Shown: positions 36,824 through 44,609 of the stretch, one piece after another | How positions within the stretch are numbered: position 1 is the stretch's first letter | Layout: each line of letters opens with the position of its first letter | Assembly (NCBI RefSeq): GCF_029542205.1 | Contig: NZ_CP113783.1 | Location: forward strand, 124,001 to 188,000 | Source: Pseudoxanthomonas sp. SE1 | GTDB lineage: Bacteria > Pseudomonadota > Gammaproteobacteria > Xanthomonadales > Xanthomonadaceae | DNA: 64,000 bases | Reading direction: 5' to 3' | Notes under the pieces: generated by a model | What the model saw: only the letters and a program-made list of their open reading frames with translations | Told to the model about the DNA's origin: nothing | The model's database searches: none | Position numbers and translations under genes: made by a program

Positions 36824-37240
36824 ATGATGGAAGATCAAGGTTGTGGGCCGGCGCCAGACAGCAGGAACGAGGACATGGACTCGCCCGCCGTTCAACTCGA
36901 TGAGATGCGATGGAGTGCCATCGTTGCAGCATTGCCGCCGCTGGTGCGCGCAAGAGCGTTGAATGGAGTACGCACGCGGTCCTTCCTCGAAGGCGTACTC
37001 TGGGTGGCAGTCACACAGCAGCCATGGGGTCGGTTGCCCAAGGCCTGCGGCCCCTGGCACAGCGTCTACGTCCGTTTCACGCGATGGACCCACGAAGGCA
37101 TCTGGGACGTGGTGATCGCGTCGCTGAACCTGCACCCCGACATCGCGGATCCGCTGCGGCGGCTTGTCAGTGCCTACCGCAACTCGAACCACCCCGCATC
37201 GAGTGCACGGCGCGCCATGCCGCGATACCAGCCGTTCTAG
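36824..37240 (+). CDS. Stand-alone IS5-type transposase N-terminal domain (DUF4096-like)
   Basis: A 138-residue protein whose core (MRWSAIVAALPPLVRARALNG, then RSFLEGVLWVAVTQQPWGRLPKACGPWHSVYVRFTRWTHEGIWDVVI) matches the DUF4096 region that opens many IS5-family transposases. The DDE catalytic domain that normally follows is missing and no terminal inverted repeats are seen. A strong CAGGAG at 36811 and an intact frame argue for expression, so it may be a domesticated DNA-binding domain rather than debris. It could also be a solo-transposase remnant. Codon usage is similar to the host's. Confidence 0.65.
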   Translation: MMEDQGCGPAPDSRNEDMDSPAVQLDEMRWSAIVAALPPLVRARALNGVRTRSFLEGVLWVAVTQQPWGRLPKACGPWHSVYVRFTRWTHEGIWDVVIASLNLHPDIADPLRRLVSAYRNSNHPASSARRAMPRYQPF

Positions 37241-37351
37241 GCGTTGGGCGGCAGGTCAGCGGGATGTCCACCATCGAGCTTCATCACCGGTGGCGAAGAG
37301 GCTTCTCCGATGCATCGCGTCCAACGGTCGTGCCCGGGAAAGTGCGTCGCC

Positions 37352-38614
37352 TCAGCCCTCGACTTCATCCGCATCGCGCGCATCGGGTGATTGCCGCGCG
37401 ACGATGCTGGTCGCGGTAAGGTCGCCGGTGACATTGCCCGTGGTCGCGAAGACGTCGGGAATGGTATCCACCGCCAGCAGCAGGCCCAACGGCTCGATCG
37501 GCAGCCCCATCGATTGCGTCACCGGCATCACCGTCGCCATGAAGCTCACCTGCCCCGGCAGGCCTATCGAGCCCAGGCTGATCACGACCGCCAGCGCGGC
37601 GCCCGCGGCGAGCGTCACGGCATTCAGGTCGATGCCGTAGGCCCACGCCACGAAGCATGCAGCGACGATGTACTGGATCGGGCTGGTGATGCGGAACAGC
37701 GTCACCGCCATCGGCAGGACCAGCGCAGCCACCGCGCGCGGATGGCCCAGCCGGAAGCGCGCGCTCTCCACCATGGCCGGAAGCGAGGCGAGGGAAGACT
37801 GCGTGCTGGCCGCCACCACCTGGGCGGGCAGGATCGCCTTCGCATACGCGAGCGGCGACTGGCCCGCGAAAACCGCGACCAGCACATAGCAGATCAGGGT
37901 GGCGCCCAGATACATGCCGCATTGCAGGGCGATGTAGCCCGCCAGCGCGCCGATCACGCCGATGCCCGCTTGTGCGCACACGGCCAGCACGAGCGCGAAA
38001 ACGCCGATCGGTGCCGCCAGCAGCATCCAGCGCACGATCACGATCATCGTGTCGGCGATGCCATGGCAGAACGCGATGATCTGTGCACGCCGGTCTTCCT
38101 GCACACGGGTCAGCGCAAACCCGAAGAACAGCGCGAACACCACCACCGGCAGCATCGCGCCCTGCGCCGCCGCCATGATGGCGTTGCTGGGCACCACCGA
38201 ACCGATCCAGTCCGCGAGCCCCGGCGTTGCGATCTCGCCCGCCGCCGGCAATGTGCCGCGCAAGGTGGCCGTGAGACTGGCGCTGGGCGGCACCAGCGAC
38301 AACACGAGGGGCGCGACGATCGCGGCATAGGCGGCGAACAGGGACAGCAAGGTGATGAAGACCACCATGGCACGCCGCGCGACGCGACCGGAGGCCGCCG
38401 CGTCGCTGGCAGTGGCGACGCCCAGGATCACCAGTGACAGCACCAGCGGCACCACGGTCATCTGCAGGCCGCTGAGCCACAGCTTGCCGATCGGCTGCGC
38501 GATGGCGACGGCAGCGCCGGCGCTGTCCGGCAGCCAGTGCGCCAGGGAAAGGCCTGCGACAGCCCCCGCGCCCAGTCCGAGCAATACGCGCGCCGTGGCG
38601 CCGGGCCACCTCAT
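37352..38614 (-). CDS. Dicarboxylate/amino acid:cation symporter (DAACS family)
   Basis: A 420-residue inner-membrane carrier of the GltP/DctA/SstT-like family with about eight helices plus two re-entrant loops. Family motifs are the serine-containing ASTQSSLASLPAM (hairpin 1) and the substrate and Na+-binding DTIPDVFATTGNVTGDLTA (hairpin 2/helix 8). Known substrates are glutamate, aspartate, succinate, serine or threonine. It is last of the five-gene leftward operon and overlaps the transpeptidase gene by four bases. In this context, uptake of glutamate or another peptidoglycan-derived acid is likely. Confidence 0.85.
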   Translation of the reverse strand: MRWPGATARVLLGLGAGAVAGLSLAHWLPDSAGAAVAIAQPIGKLWLSGLQMTVVPLVLSLVILGVATASDAAASGRVARRAMVVFITLLSLFAAYAAIVAPLVLSLVPPSASLTATLRGTLPAAGEIATPGLADWIGSVVPSNAIMAAAQGAMLPVVVFALFFGFALTRVQEDRRAQIIAFCHGIADTMIVIVRWMLLAAPIGVFALVLAVCAQAGIGVIGALAGYIALQCGMYLGATLICYVLVAVFAGQSPLAYAKAILPAQVVAASTQSSLASLPAMVESARFRLGHPRAVAALVLPMAVTLFRITSPIQYIVAACFVAWAYGIDLNAVTLAAGAALAVVISLGSIGLPGQVSFMATVMPVTQSMGLPIEPLGLLLAVDTIPDVFATTGNVTGDLTATSIVARQSPDARDADEVEG

Positions 38615-39402
38615 GGCGCCGTCTCCGGCAGCCGCCAGTCGTGCACAAGGCGCGCGTACTCCTCGCGGGGCAACAGTACGAACACGGGCCGTGCCTCCGG
38701 CCGCAGCCAGGCCAGCAGGCCGTCCATCGTCTCGGATGCCATGGCGGTGCAGCCCGCTGTCGCTTCGCCGGGCTTGCGCCACAGGTGCGCGAAGATGCAG
38801 CTGCCGCCGCGCGGCGTTGCGTTGGGGTTGTGGCCGATCACCAGGCCGTTGCGGTAGCGCGGGTCGCCGTTGTTGTGCAGGTCCAGCCGCATCGGTTCCG
38901 TCGACCCCTTCGCAGCGGCTTCGCCTTGTTCACGTGTATCGATGATGCGGTTGTAGAGCGGAGAATCCGGCACGTCGATGCAGTAACTGGTCGCGTGCAT
39001 CGGGCGATACGGCATGGCCGTGTCCGCCTCGGCTGCGTAGCCGAATGCCTCACCCAGGGTGAACACGCCGGCCGGTGCACGGCCGTCGCCTTCCTGCTTT
39101 CGCGGCCCCTGCGGCTGTACCTCGTGCAGCCCTTGGCCCCATGCCGATCCATTCCGCCCCACTGTGATGGGGGCTGCGGACGTCGTAGGCTGCCAGCGCC
39201 CATCCCTGATCTCGAAGCGCTGCAGCGTGCCGGTGGTGGCATCCCAGCCATCGGTCAGGACCAGCACCAGCTGGCGTGCATCGCGCCAGGGTGCCGATGC
39301 GGACGCTTGCGTGCCTGCGGCGGATGCGCTGGCACACGCGACCATGACGGCTGCGAAGGCGAACGAGCGGAATGAATGGCGCATGGACTGCAGTGCGGGC
39401 AT
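38611..39402 (-). CDS. YkuD-type L,D-transpeptidase-fold secreted protein
   Basis: A 263-residue exported protein: signal peptide to about residue 29, then a COG3786-like L,D-transpeptidase domain (LVLVLTDGWDATTGTLQRFE, PITVGRNGSAWGQGLH, GDGRAPAGVFTLGEAFGY). The catalytic region is HNPNATPRGGSCIFAH followed by the nucleophile in EATAGCTAMA. Such enzymes form or cleave bonds at meso-diaminopimelate of peptidoglycan tetrapeptides. Start ATG 39402 overlaps the regulator's stop (TGATG), and its end overlaps the symporter gene, marking a tight operon. Carboxypeptidase action on murein peptides would fit the locus. Confidence 0.82.
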   Translation of the reverse strand: MPALQSMRHSFRSFAFAAVMVACASASAAGTQASASAPWRDARQLVLVLTDGWDATTGTLQRFEIRDGRWQPTTSAAPITVGRNGSAWGQGLHEVQPQGPRKQEGDGRAPAGVFTLGEAFGYAAEADTAMPYRPMHATSYCIDVPDSPLYNRIIDTREQGEAAAKGSTEPMRLDLHNNGDPRYRNGLVIGHNPNATPRGGSCIFAHLWRKPGEATAGCTAMASETMDGLLAWLRPEARPVFVLLPREEYARLVHDWRLPETAP

Positions 39403-40259
39403 CACGACTCCAGCAGATGGTGGATGCGTTCAAGGTTGATGGCGAGTTGCCGGTTCCGGTCCGGATTGGTCTGGCACAACAGCACGAAGACGAAATCCAG
39501 CAGCGACTGCAGCGAGGAGCGGTACAGCAGCTGTTCCACGTGCGGCGCAGGGTCGTGCGCGGAAATCACCAGCGCGGCATCGGCGTGCGCCCGCAGCGGA
39601 TTGGCGGTGTGTCGCGTGATCGAGATGACCTTGCCTTCGCAGGCCTGGAACTGCCGGCTGACCTGGGACAGTTCGGGCAACTTGCCGAACTCCGAGAACA
39701 TCAGCAGCACGTCGCCGGGTCGCGTCGCCGACAGGTTGGCCATCATCAGGATCGGGTCGGTATGGTGCACCGTCAGCACGCCCAGCAGTGAAAGGCGCAT
39801 CGCGAACTCGCGTGCGAACAGGCCATCGTCGCCCAGGCCGCACACGAACACCTTGTCCGCCCGGTCGATCAGGTCGACGATCGGCTCGATGTGCGAACGC
39901 GGGTTGAGGCTGCGGGTTTCCTCTTCGGCCGAGGCCTTGCTGCGCCGCAGCCCGTCCTGCAGCTGCTGGTAGGCATCGCCTGCATCGTCCAGCGTGGAGG
40001 CCTGTGGCTGCGCCTGGCCGTTGCCATTGCGCGCCACCGCCTCGCCGATGGTGTACTTGAGGTCGGGATAGCCCTTGAAACCGAACTTCTGCGCGAACTT
40101 GACCACGCTCGACTGGCTGATGCCCAGCGCGCTGGCCAGCTGCTGCGAGGAGTAGTCGCGCAGCAGGTGCGCGTTGTCGAGGATGAAGTCGGCGATGCGG
40201 CGCTCGATGGCCGACATCTGGTCGCGTTCGGAGCGGATCTTCACCAGGGACGTTGTCAT
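39402..40259 (-). CDS. MurR/RpiR family transcriptional regulator
   Basis: A 285-residue regulator. The N-terminal RpiR-type helix-turn-helix spans about 1-80 (ERRIADFILDNAHLLRDYSSQQLASALGISQSSVVKFAQKFGFKGYPDLK). A C-terminal SIS phosphosugar-binding domain spans about 120-265 (ADKVFVCGLGDDGLFAREFA, then ATRPGDVLLMFSEFGKLPE). E. coli MurR, of this family, senses MurNAc-6-phosphate. Embedded among peptidoglycan-degrading genes, it is the obvious candidate to bind the AT-rich palindromes at 42975 and 48565. The ligand could be a muropeptide or sugar phosphate; the SIS pocket here has not been tested. Confidence 0.9.
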   Translation of the reverse strand: MTTSLVKIRSERDQMSAIERRIADFILDNAHLLRDYSSQQLASALGISQSSVVKFAQKFGFKGYPDLKYTIGEAVARNGNGQAQPQASTLDDAGDAYQQLQDGLRRSKASAEEETRSLNPRSHIEPIVDLIDRADKVFVCGLGDDGLFAREFAMRLSLLGVLTVHHTDPILMMANLSATRPGDVLLMFSEFGKLPELSQVSRQFQACEGKVISITRHTANPLRAHADAALVISAHDPAPHVEQLLYRSSLQSLLDFVFVLLCQTNPDRNRQLAINLERIHHLLES

Positions 40260-40313
40260 GGCGTGAGTGTGATGGCGGTGGACGGGACTGACAACGGGCC
40301 ATCGCCACCGGGC

Positions 40314-41411
40314 TCAGCCCGGCAGCATCTCCAGCCCGCGGATCTCACGGATGCCCAGGCCGGGCGCATCGGTGATCGTGATCTCGGATTCGTTGAAGAT
40401 CACCCCGCCCTCGACAGGGTTGAACTGGCCCAGCGACGGGCCATCCAGATCCACCTTGGTGATCACGTTGGCCTTCGCGGCGGCCACATGGACGGCGGCC
40501 GCGACGCTGATGCTGGTCTCGATCATGCAGCCGATCATGCATTCCACGCCGTACAGCGAGGCGATGTCGGCGATCCGGATGGCATTGGAGATGCCGCCGG
40601 TCTTCATCAGCTTGATGTTGATGATGTCGGCGGCGCGCATCTTGATCAGGTCGATGACTTCGGCGGGTCCGAACACGCTTTCGTCGGCCATCACCGGCGT
40701 GTGCACTCGGTCTGTGACGTATTTCAGCCCTTCTAGATCGCGCGCCCTGACCGGCTGTTCCAGCAACTCGAGTACCACGCCGGCGTCTTCGAGGTGTTGC
40801 ATGGCGAACACCGCCTGCTTGGCGGTCCAGCCCTGGTTGGCGTCCAGCCGCAGCAGGGCGCGGCCTTCGACGGCGGAATAGATGGCCTTCACGCGTTCGA
40901 TGTCCAGGCCGATGTCCTTGCCCACCTTGATCTTCAACGACTCGAATCCGCGCTCCACCGCGCTGATGGAATCGGCCACCATCTTGTCGATGTAGTCCAC
41001 GCTGATGGTGATGTCGGTGGTGATGACCGGGTCGCCACCGCCGAGCATCTTGTAGAGCGGGGCGTCGTACAGCTGGGCCCACAGGTCGTAGATGGCGATC
41101 TCCACCGCGGCCTTGGCGCTGGTATTGCGTTCCAGCGATGTCTGGATGAGGTCGGTGATCCGGTTGAGGTTGGCGATCTCCTGCCCGATCAGGCGTGGCC
41201 GGATGAACTTGCCGATGGCTTCGATGATGGAGCCATGCGTGTCGCCGGTGATCACGGCGGTGGCCGGTGCTTCGCCGTAGCCGACGTGCCCGGTGTCGGT
41301 GTGCACGATCACCACGATGTCCTCGACGGTGTCGACGGTACGCAGCGCGGTCTTGAACGGGGTCTTCAGCGGCACGCGCAGCATGCCGAACTTGATGTCG
41401 GTGATCTTCAT
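40314..41411 (-). CDS. L-Ala-D/L-Glu epimerase (dipeptide epimerase, YkfB/YcjG-like)
   Basis: A 365-residue enolase-superfamily enzyme of the muconate-lactonising subgroup. Catalytic lysines are in SLKIKVG (KxK, general base). Metal ligands lie in LRLDANQGW, LELLEQPV and VMADESV, and the second lysine in INIKLMKTGGI. It converts L-Ala-D-Glu released from murein into L-Ala-L-Glu so ordinary peptidases can finish the job. Its ATG overlaps the stop of the NlpC/P60 gene by four bases, reproducing the Bacillus ykfB-ykfC pairing. Other dipeptide specificities are possible in this family. Confidence 0.88.
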   Translation of the reverse strand: MKITDIKFGMLRVPLKTPFKTALRTVDTVEDIVVIVHTDTGHVGYGEAPATAVITGDTHGSIIEAIGKFIRPRLIGQEIANLNRITDLIQTSLERNTSAKAAVEIAIYDLWAQLYDAPLYKMLGGGDPVITTDITISVDYIDKMVADSISAVERGFESLKIKVGKDIGLDIERVKAIYSAVEGRALLRLDANQGWTAKQAVFAMQHLEDAGVVLELLEQPVRARDLEGLKYVTDRVHTPVMADESVFGPAEVIDLIKMRAADIINIKLMKTGGISNAIRIADIASLYGVECMIGCMIETSISVAAAVHVAAAKANVITKVDLDGPSLGQFNPVEGGVIFNESEITITDAPGLGIREIRGLEMLPG

Positions 41412-42874
41412 GGAGCCCCTTGGGCACGGATTCTCTGGATGGCGGTGATGCGGTCCACGGTGGGCTGCTCGGCATTGAACATCAGCGGCTCCAGCGGGGT
41501 GACGGCGACCGAATTGAGCCGGGTGCGCACGGTCTTCCCGTCCGCGCCACGATAGGTGATGCCGGTGGTGTCGTGGATGGTGTAGGTGGTGCCATGGTCA
41601 TGGCCGATCACCATCATCACGTGGCCGGGGATGTAGACCAGATCGCCCACTTGCAGGGTACGCAGCACGGCGAGGCGCTTCTCGTGGCTGTCGGAGGCAT
41701 CGAAACCCACCCGCTCCAGTGCGGGACTGACGGCCTGTGCGCTGGTGTTGCGCGGCAGCGTGATGCCCATGCTGCGGTAGACCTCGGAAACGAAGCCGCT
41801 GCAGTCGCGCGTGTTGTAGCTATGGCCCCATCCGTAGCGCTCGCCGAGGAACTTGAAGCTCTGGTGCAACAGGTTGGCCTGCGTCAGCGGCAGGTAGTCC
41901 GGTGCCACGTCCGCCGTGCGCGGCAGCAGCGCGGGCAGCAATGCCAGCGCGCCGTCGGCGCGCCGGACGGGCAGCTGGATGACATGCGAGGTGTACGGGT
42001 GTTGCCCGTTCACGGGCATGTCGGCCGGCCAGTCTGCAAGCAAGGGGACGCGCACGCCCATGTCCAGTTGCAGTTCGGACAGGCCCGGCTCCTCCGGGTT
42101 GTGGACGGTGCGTGCCGTCGCACCCGTCACCACCAGTGAGGGCGAGCTGCGCCCATAGCCGAAGACCACGCCGCGCTCGCCTTCGGCGACGTACTGCTTC
42201 TCGATCCATGCCGCGTAGAGCGGACTCACCACGAAGTACCAGTCTCCGTCCGCGCTGGTATGCGCGATGACGACGGGCGTGCCGGGGAACAGGGCGCTCT
42301 CCTGGAAGCGGTCGATGTCGGTATCGCCCTGGCTGCTGAAGACACGTTCGCGGCTCGGAAACGTGCGCAGGTCGGCCCGGTGCACCACCAGGCCATATCG
42401 CGCCGGCGCGCGCTCCGCGACGCCATCCACCGCGGCATTGGCCGCGATCGCGGCCAACTGTGTCTTCGTCACCTCGCGACCCTGCATGTCGTAGAGGGTA
42501 CGGGTTGGCGGCGCGGAAAGCGGCACCAGCCATGCCTGCACCTCCGCACGGGTCAGCTCCGCCGGCAGCGCTTCGAGGGCATGGACGTGACGGTCGGTCT
42601 GCTGCATGCGCTGGTTCTGCGCAGCCACGTCGGCGCTGTCGAGCAGCGCGCGCTGCGGGTGCGCCAGCTTGCCTATCCAGTAGTCGGCCAGCAGGTGGCG
42701 GTCCTCCACGCCGATCACGGCGTGACGCGGTTGTGGCAGTCGCTCGCGTGCCAGCACGGACGACGTGCCGCACAGCAGTGCCGCCAGGGCGAGGCAGTGC
42801 AGCCACCGGCGAAGGGGGATGTCCCCCGGAGTGTTCCGTCCCGCCGTGTGCCGGCATGGCGTCGATGCGTTCAT
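41408..42874 (-). CDS. SH3-domain NlpC/P60 (C40) peptidase, YkfC-like
   Basis: A 488-residue secreted cysteine peptidase. After a signal peptide (LALAALLCGTSSVLA) come N-terminal SH3b-like modules (about 60-340). The C40 domain follows, with the catalytic cysteine in YNTRDCSGFVSEVYRSMG and the histidine in YIPGHVMMVIGHDHG. This architecture is that of YkfC, a gamma-D-glutamyl-diaminopimelate endopeptidase acting on freed murein peptides, distinct from cell-separating P60 hydrolases. ATG 42874 has GGGGAG upstream. It is the first gene of the leftward operon and faces the divergent transglutaminase gene. Confidence 0.87.
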   Translation of the reverse strand: MNASTPCRHTAGRNTPGDIPLRRWLHCLALAALLCGTSSVLARERLPQPRHAVIGVEDRHLLADYWIGKLAHPQRALLDSADVAAQNQRMQQTDRHVHALEALPAELTRAEVQAWLVPLSAPPTRTLYDMQGREVTKTQLAAIAANAAVDGVAERAPARYGLVVHRADLRTFPSRERVFSSQGDTDIDRFQESALFPGTPVVIAHTSADGDWYFVVSPLYAAWIEKQYVAEGERGVVFGYGRSSPSLVVTGATARTVHNPEEPGLSELQLDMGVRVPLLADWPADMPVNGQHPYTSHVIQLPVRRADGALALLPALLPRTADVAPDYLPLTQANLLHQSFKFLGERYGWGHSYNTRDCSGFVSEVYRSMGITLPRNTSAQAVSPALERVGFDASDSHEKRLAVLRTLQVGDLVYIPGHVMMVIGHDHGTTYTIHDTTGITYRGADGKTVRTRLNSVAVTPLEPLMFNAEQPTVDRITAIQRIRAQGAP

Positions 42875-42943
42875 CCGCTCCCCTTGGTCAGGCCTTGCCC
42901 CGCCAGACATGCCATGACGCCATGGCCGGGGGGTGGGTTCCGT

Positions 42944-42961
42944 AAGAATATTTATTTCTTC
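42944..42961. promoter_or_regulatory. Degenerate copy of the shared operator, on the leftward side
   Basis: AAGAATATTTATTTCTTC resembles the 17-bp element at 42975 and 48565 with one base missing in the centre. It is offset 31 bp (three helical turns) from the copy at 42975. It may serve the leftward NlpC/P60 operon; a matching minus-strand promoter is not clear. Confidence 0.4.
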
Positions 42962-42974
42962 AGAGATAAAAAGC

Positions 42975-42991
42975 AAGAATAAATTATTGAC
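42975..42991. promoter_or_regulatory. Palindromic operator copy 1 (AAGAATAAATTATTGAC)
   Basis: The AATAA-A-TTATT dyad overlaps the -35 box of the rightward promoter and is repeated with one base change at 48565. Placement over -35 suits a repressor. The nearby RpiR-family regulator is the probable ligand; this is inference from position. Confidence 0.65.
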
Positions 42992-43016
42992 CCGTGTATT
43001 AATGTCGTGTTACACA
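42987..43016 (+). promoter_or_regulatory. Promoter of the transglutaminase - TonB receptor unit
   Basis: TTGACC, 18 bases, TACACA, with a start near 43023, 17 bases before the ATG at 43040. The -35 is embedded in the palindromic operator. Confidence 0.6.
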
Positions 43017-43039
43017 AACCGCGACCAGTCGACGTGGGG

Positions 43040-44563
43040 ATGTACGACGTGGATGCCAGCAAGCGCCAGCACACGGTTGCAGTACGCGGCAGGCGCCCCC
43101 GGCGCCGGCTGGCGGCGTGGCTGTGCCTGTGCGGGTGGCCGATGGTACTCCTCGCTCCCCCGGTCGCAGGGGCGGTTGACCCGTTGGTGGAGATCGTCGC
43201 CGATGTCGACCAGGGGCGCTTCCGTGACGCCGACGCCGCCATCACCCGCGCGCTGGCAGCGGACCCTGCCGACGCTGCCGGGCAGCAGGCGCTGCTGTTC
43301 CAGCGCGAACGCATGCGCCGGATCCGTCTGGACTTCACGCTCGACGTGGCTACTGTCCGTGATCGGATCCGTGCGCAGATACCGGACCTGCGCGAGGACG
43401 AGTTCCAGCGCTGGGATCGTGCCGGACTGATCGAGCGGCTGGATATCGATGGCGAGCCACGCTATTTCAACCGCTCGGTCTCGAACCTGTTCCGGCTCAG
43501 TCCGGAGGCGGCCGCGCGCCGCGCGCCGCCGGTCAAGCCGTTCGTCGAAGGCCCATTCGAATCCCTGCATCCGCACCATCGGGAAGTGGTACGTGCGTCT
43601 GCAGCATCGCAATCGAGCAGCGTGGCGGCGCGCCGCATCCGCGTAACCCAGTCGTTGACGGTGAAGCCCGGGGCAGTGCCGGCGGGTGAAATCGTGCGCG
43701 CCTGGATCCCGTATCCAAGGTCGATCCCCGGCCAGCAGGAAGGCATTCGCCTGCTGGCCAGCCTGCCTGCGGGTGCACAGGTCGCGCCGGCGTCCGCGCT
43801 GCAGCGGACGGCCTATCTTGAGCAGCCCGCCATGGCCGATGCGCCGACGACGTTCTCGGTGACATACGAGATGACCGTCCATGCACGCCATTTCCGCATC
43901 GACCCTGAAAAGGTGGTGCCTGCGGACATCACGCCGGCATTGGCGCCATTCGTGGCCGAACGCGCGCCGCATGTGGTCTTCAGCGAGGACCTGCGCCGCT
44001 TCAGCGCCAGTGTCGTCGGCGACGAGACGCATCCCTACCGCATCGCGCAGAAGCTGTTCGCCGCCGTGGATCGCATTCCATGGGCGGGCGCACGCGAGTA
44101 CTCCACCATCAGCAACATCAGCGACTACGCCTTCCGTGCCGGACATGCCGACTGCGGACAGCAGACCCTGTTGCTGATCACCCTGCTGCGCATGAACGGC
44201 ATTCCGGCGCGCTGGCAGTCCGGCTGGGTCTACTCGGACGACGATGTCGGCTACGACAACATGCACGACTGGGGCTGGGTATACCTGGCGCCCTATGGCT
44301 GGGTGCCGATGGATGTCACCACCGGCCAGCTGCAGTCGGACGATCCCGCGCTGCGCTGGTTCTACCTGGGTGGGCTGGACGCCTACCGCATCGCGTTCAA
44401 CGACGATTATTCGCGCGAGTTCGTTCCCGCCAAGCAGCACACGCGTTCGGAGACGGTGGATCTGCAGCGCGGCGAAGTGGAGTGGCGGGGCGGGAACCTC
44501 TACTTCGATCAATGGGATTACCGGTTCGAATGGACCGTGTTGCCGCAGGACGGGCACGACTGA
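43040..44563 (+). CDS. Secreted transglutaminase-like protein
   Basis: A 507-residue exported protein. A basic leader (VRGRRPRRRLAAWLCLCGW) ends with a signal-peptidase site near PPVAGA. The C-terminal transglutaminase-like domain has its catalytic triad in AGHADCGQQTLLLITLL (Cys), DNMHDWGWVYLAP (His) and WVPMDVT (Asp). Bacterial members are mostly peptidases or amidases rather than cross-linkers. It is first in the rightward unit, 46 bp before the TonB receptor. Processing of peptide cargo before uptake is a reasonable guess. ATG 43040 fits the predicted transcription start; GTG 43007 would lie upstream of it. Confidence 0.8.
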   Translation: MYDVDASKRQHTVAVRGRRPRRRLAAWLCLCGWPMVLLAPPVAGAVDPLVEIVADVDQGRFRDADAAITRALAADPADAAGQQALLFQRERMRRIRLDFTLDVATVRDRIRAQIPDLREDEFQRWDRAGLIERLDIDGEPRYFNRSVSNLFRLSPEAAARRAPPVKPFVEGPFESLHPHHREVVRASAASQSSSVAARRIRVTQSLTVKPGAVPAGEIVRAWIPYPRSIPGQQEGIRLLASLPAGAQVAPASALQRTAYLEQPAMADAPTTFSVTYEMTVHARHFRIDPEKVVPADITPALAPFVAERAPHVVFSEDLRRFSASVVGDETHPYRIAQKLFAAVDRIPWAGAREYSTISNISDYAFRAGHADCGQQTLLLITLLRMNGIPARWQSGWVYSDDDVGYDNMHDWGWVYLAPYGWVPMDVTTGQLQSDDPALRWFYLGGLDAYRIAFNDDYSREFVPAKQHTRSETVDLQRGEVEWRGGNLYFDQWDYRFEWTVLPQDGHD

Positions 44564-44609
44564 CCACGACAGACAGTTCAACCAACATCTTTAGCAGGAG
44601 AGAGCGGGG

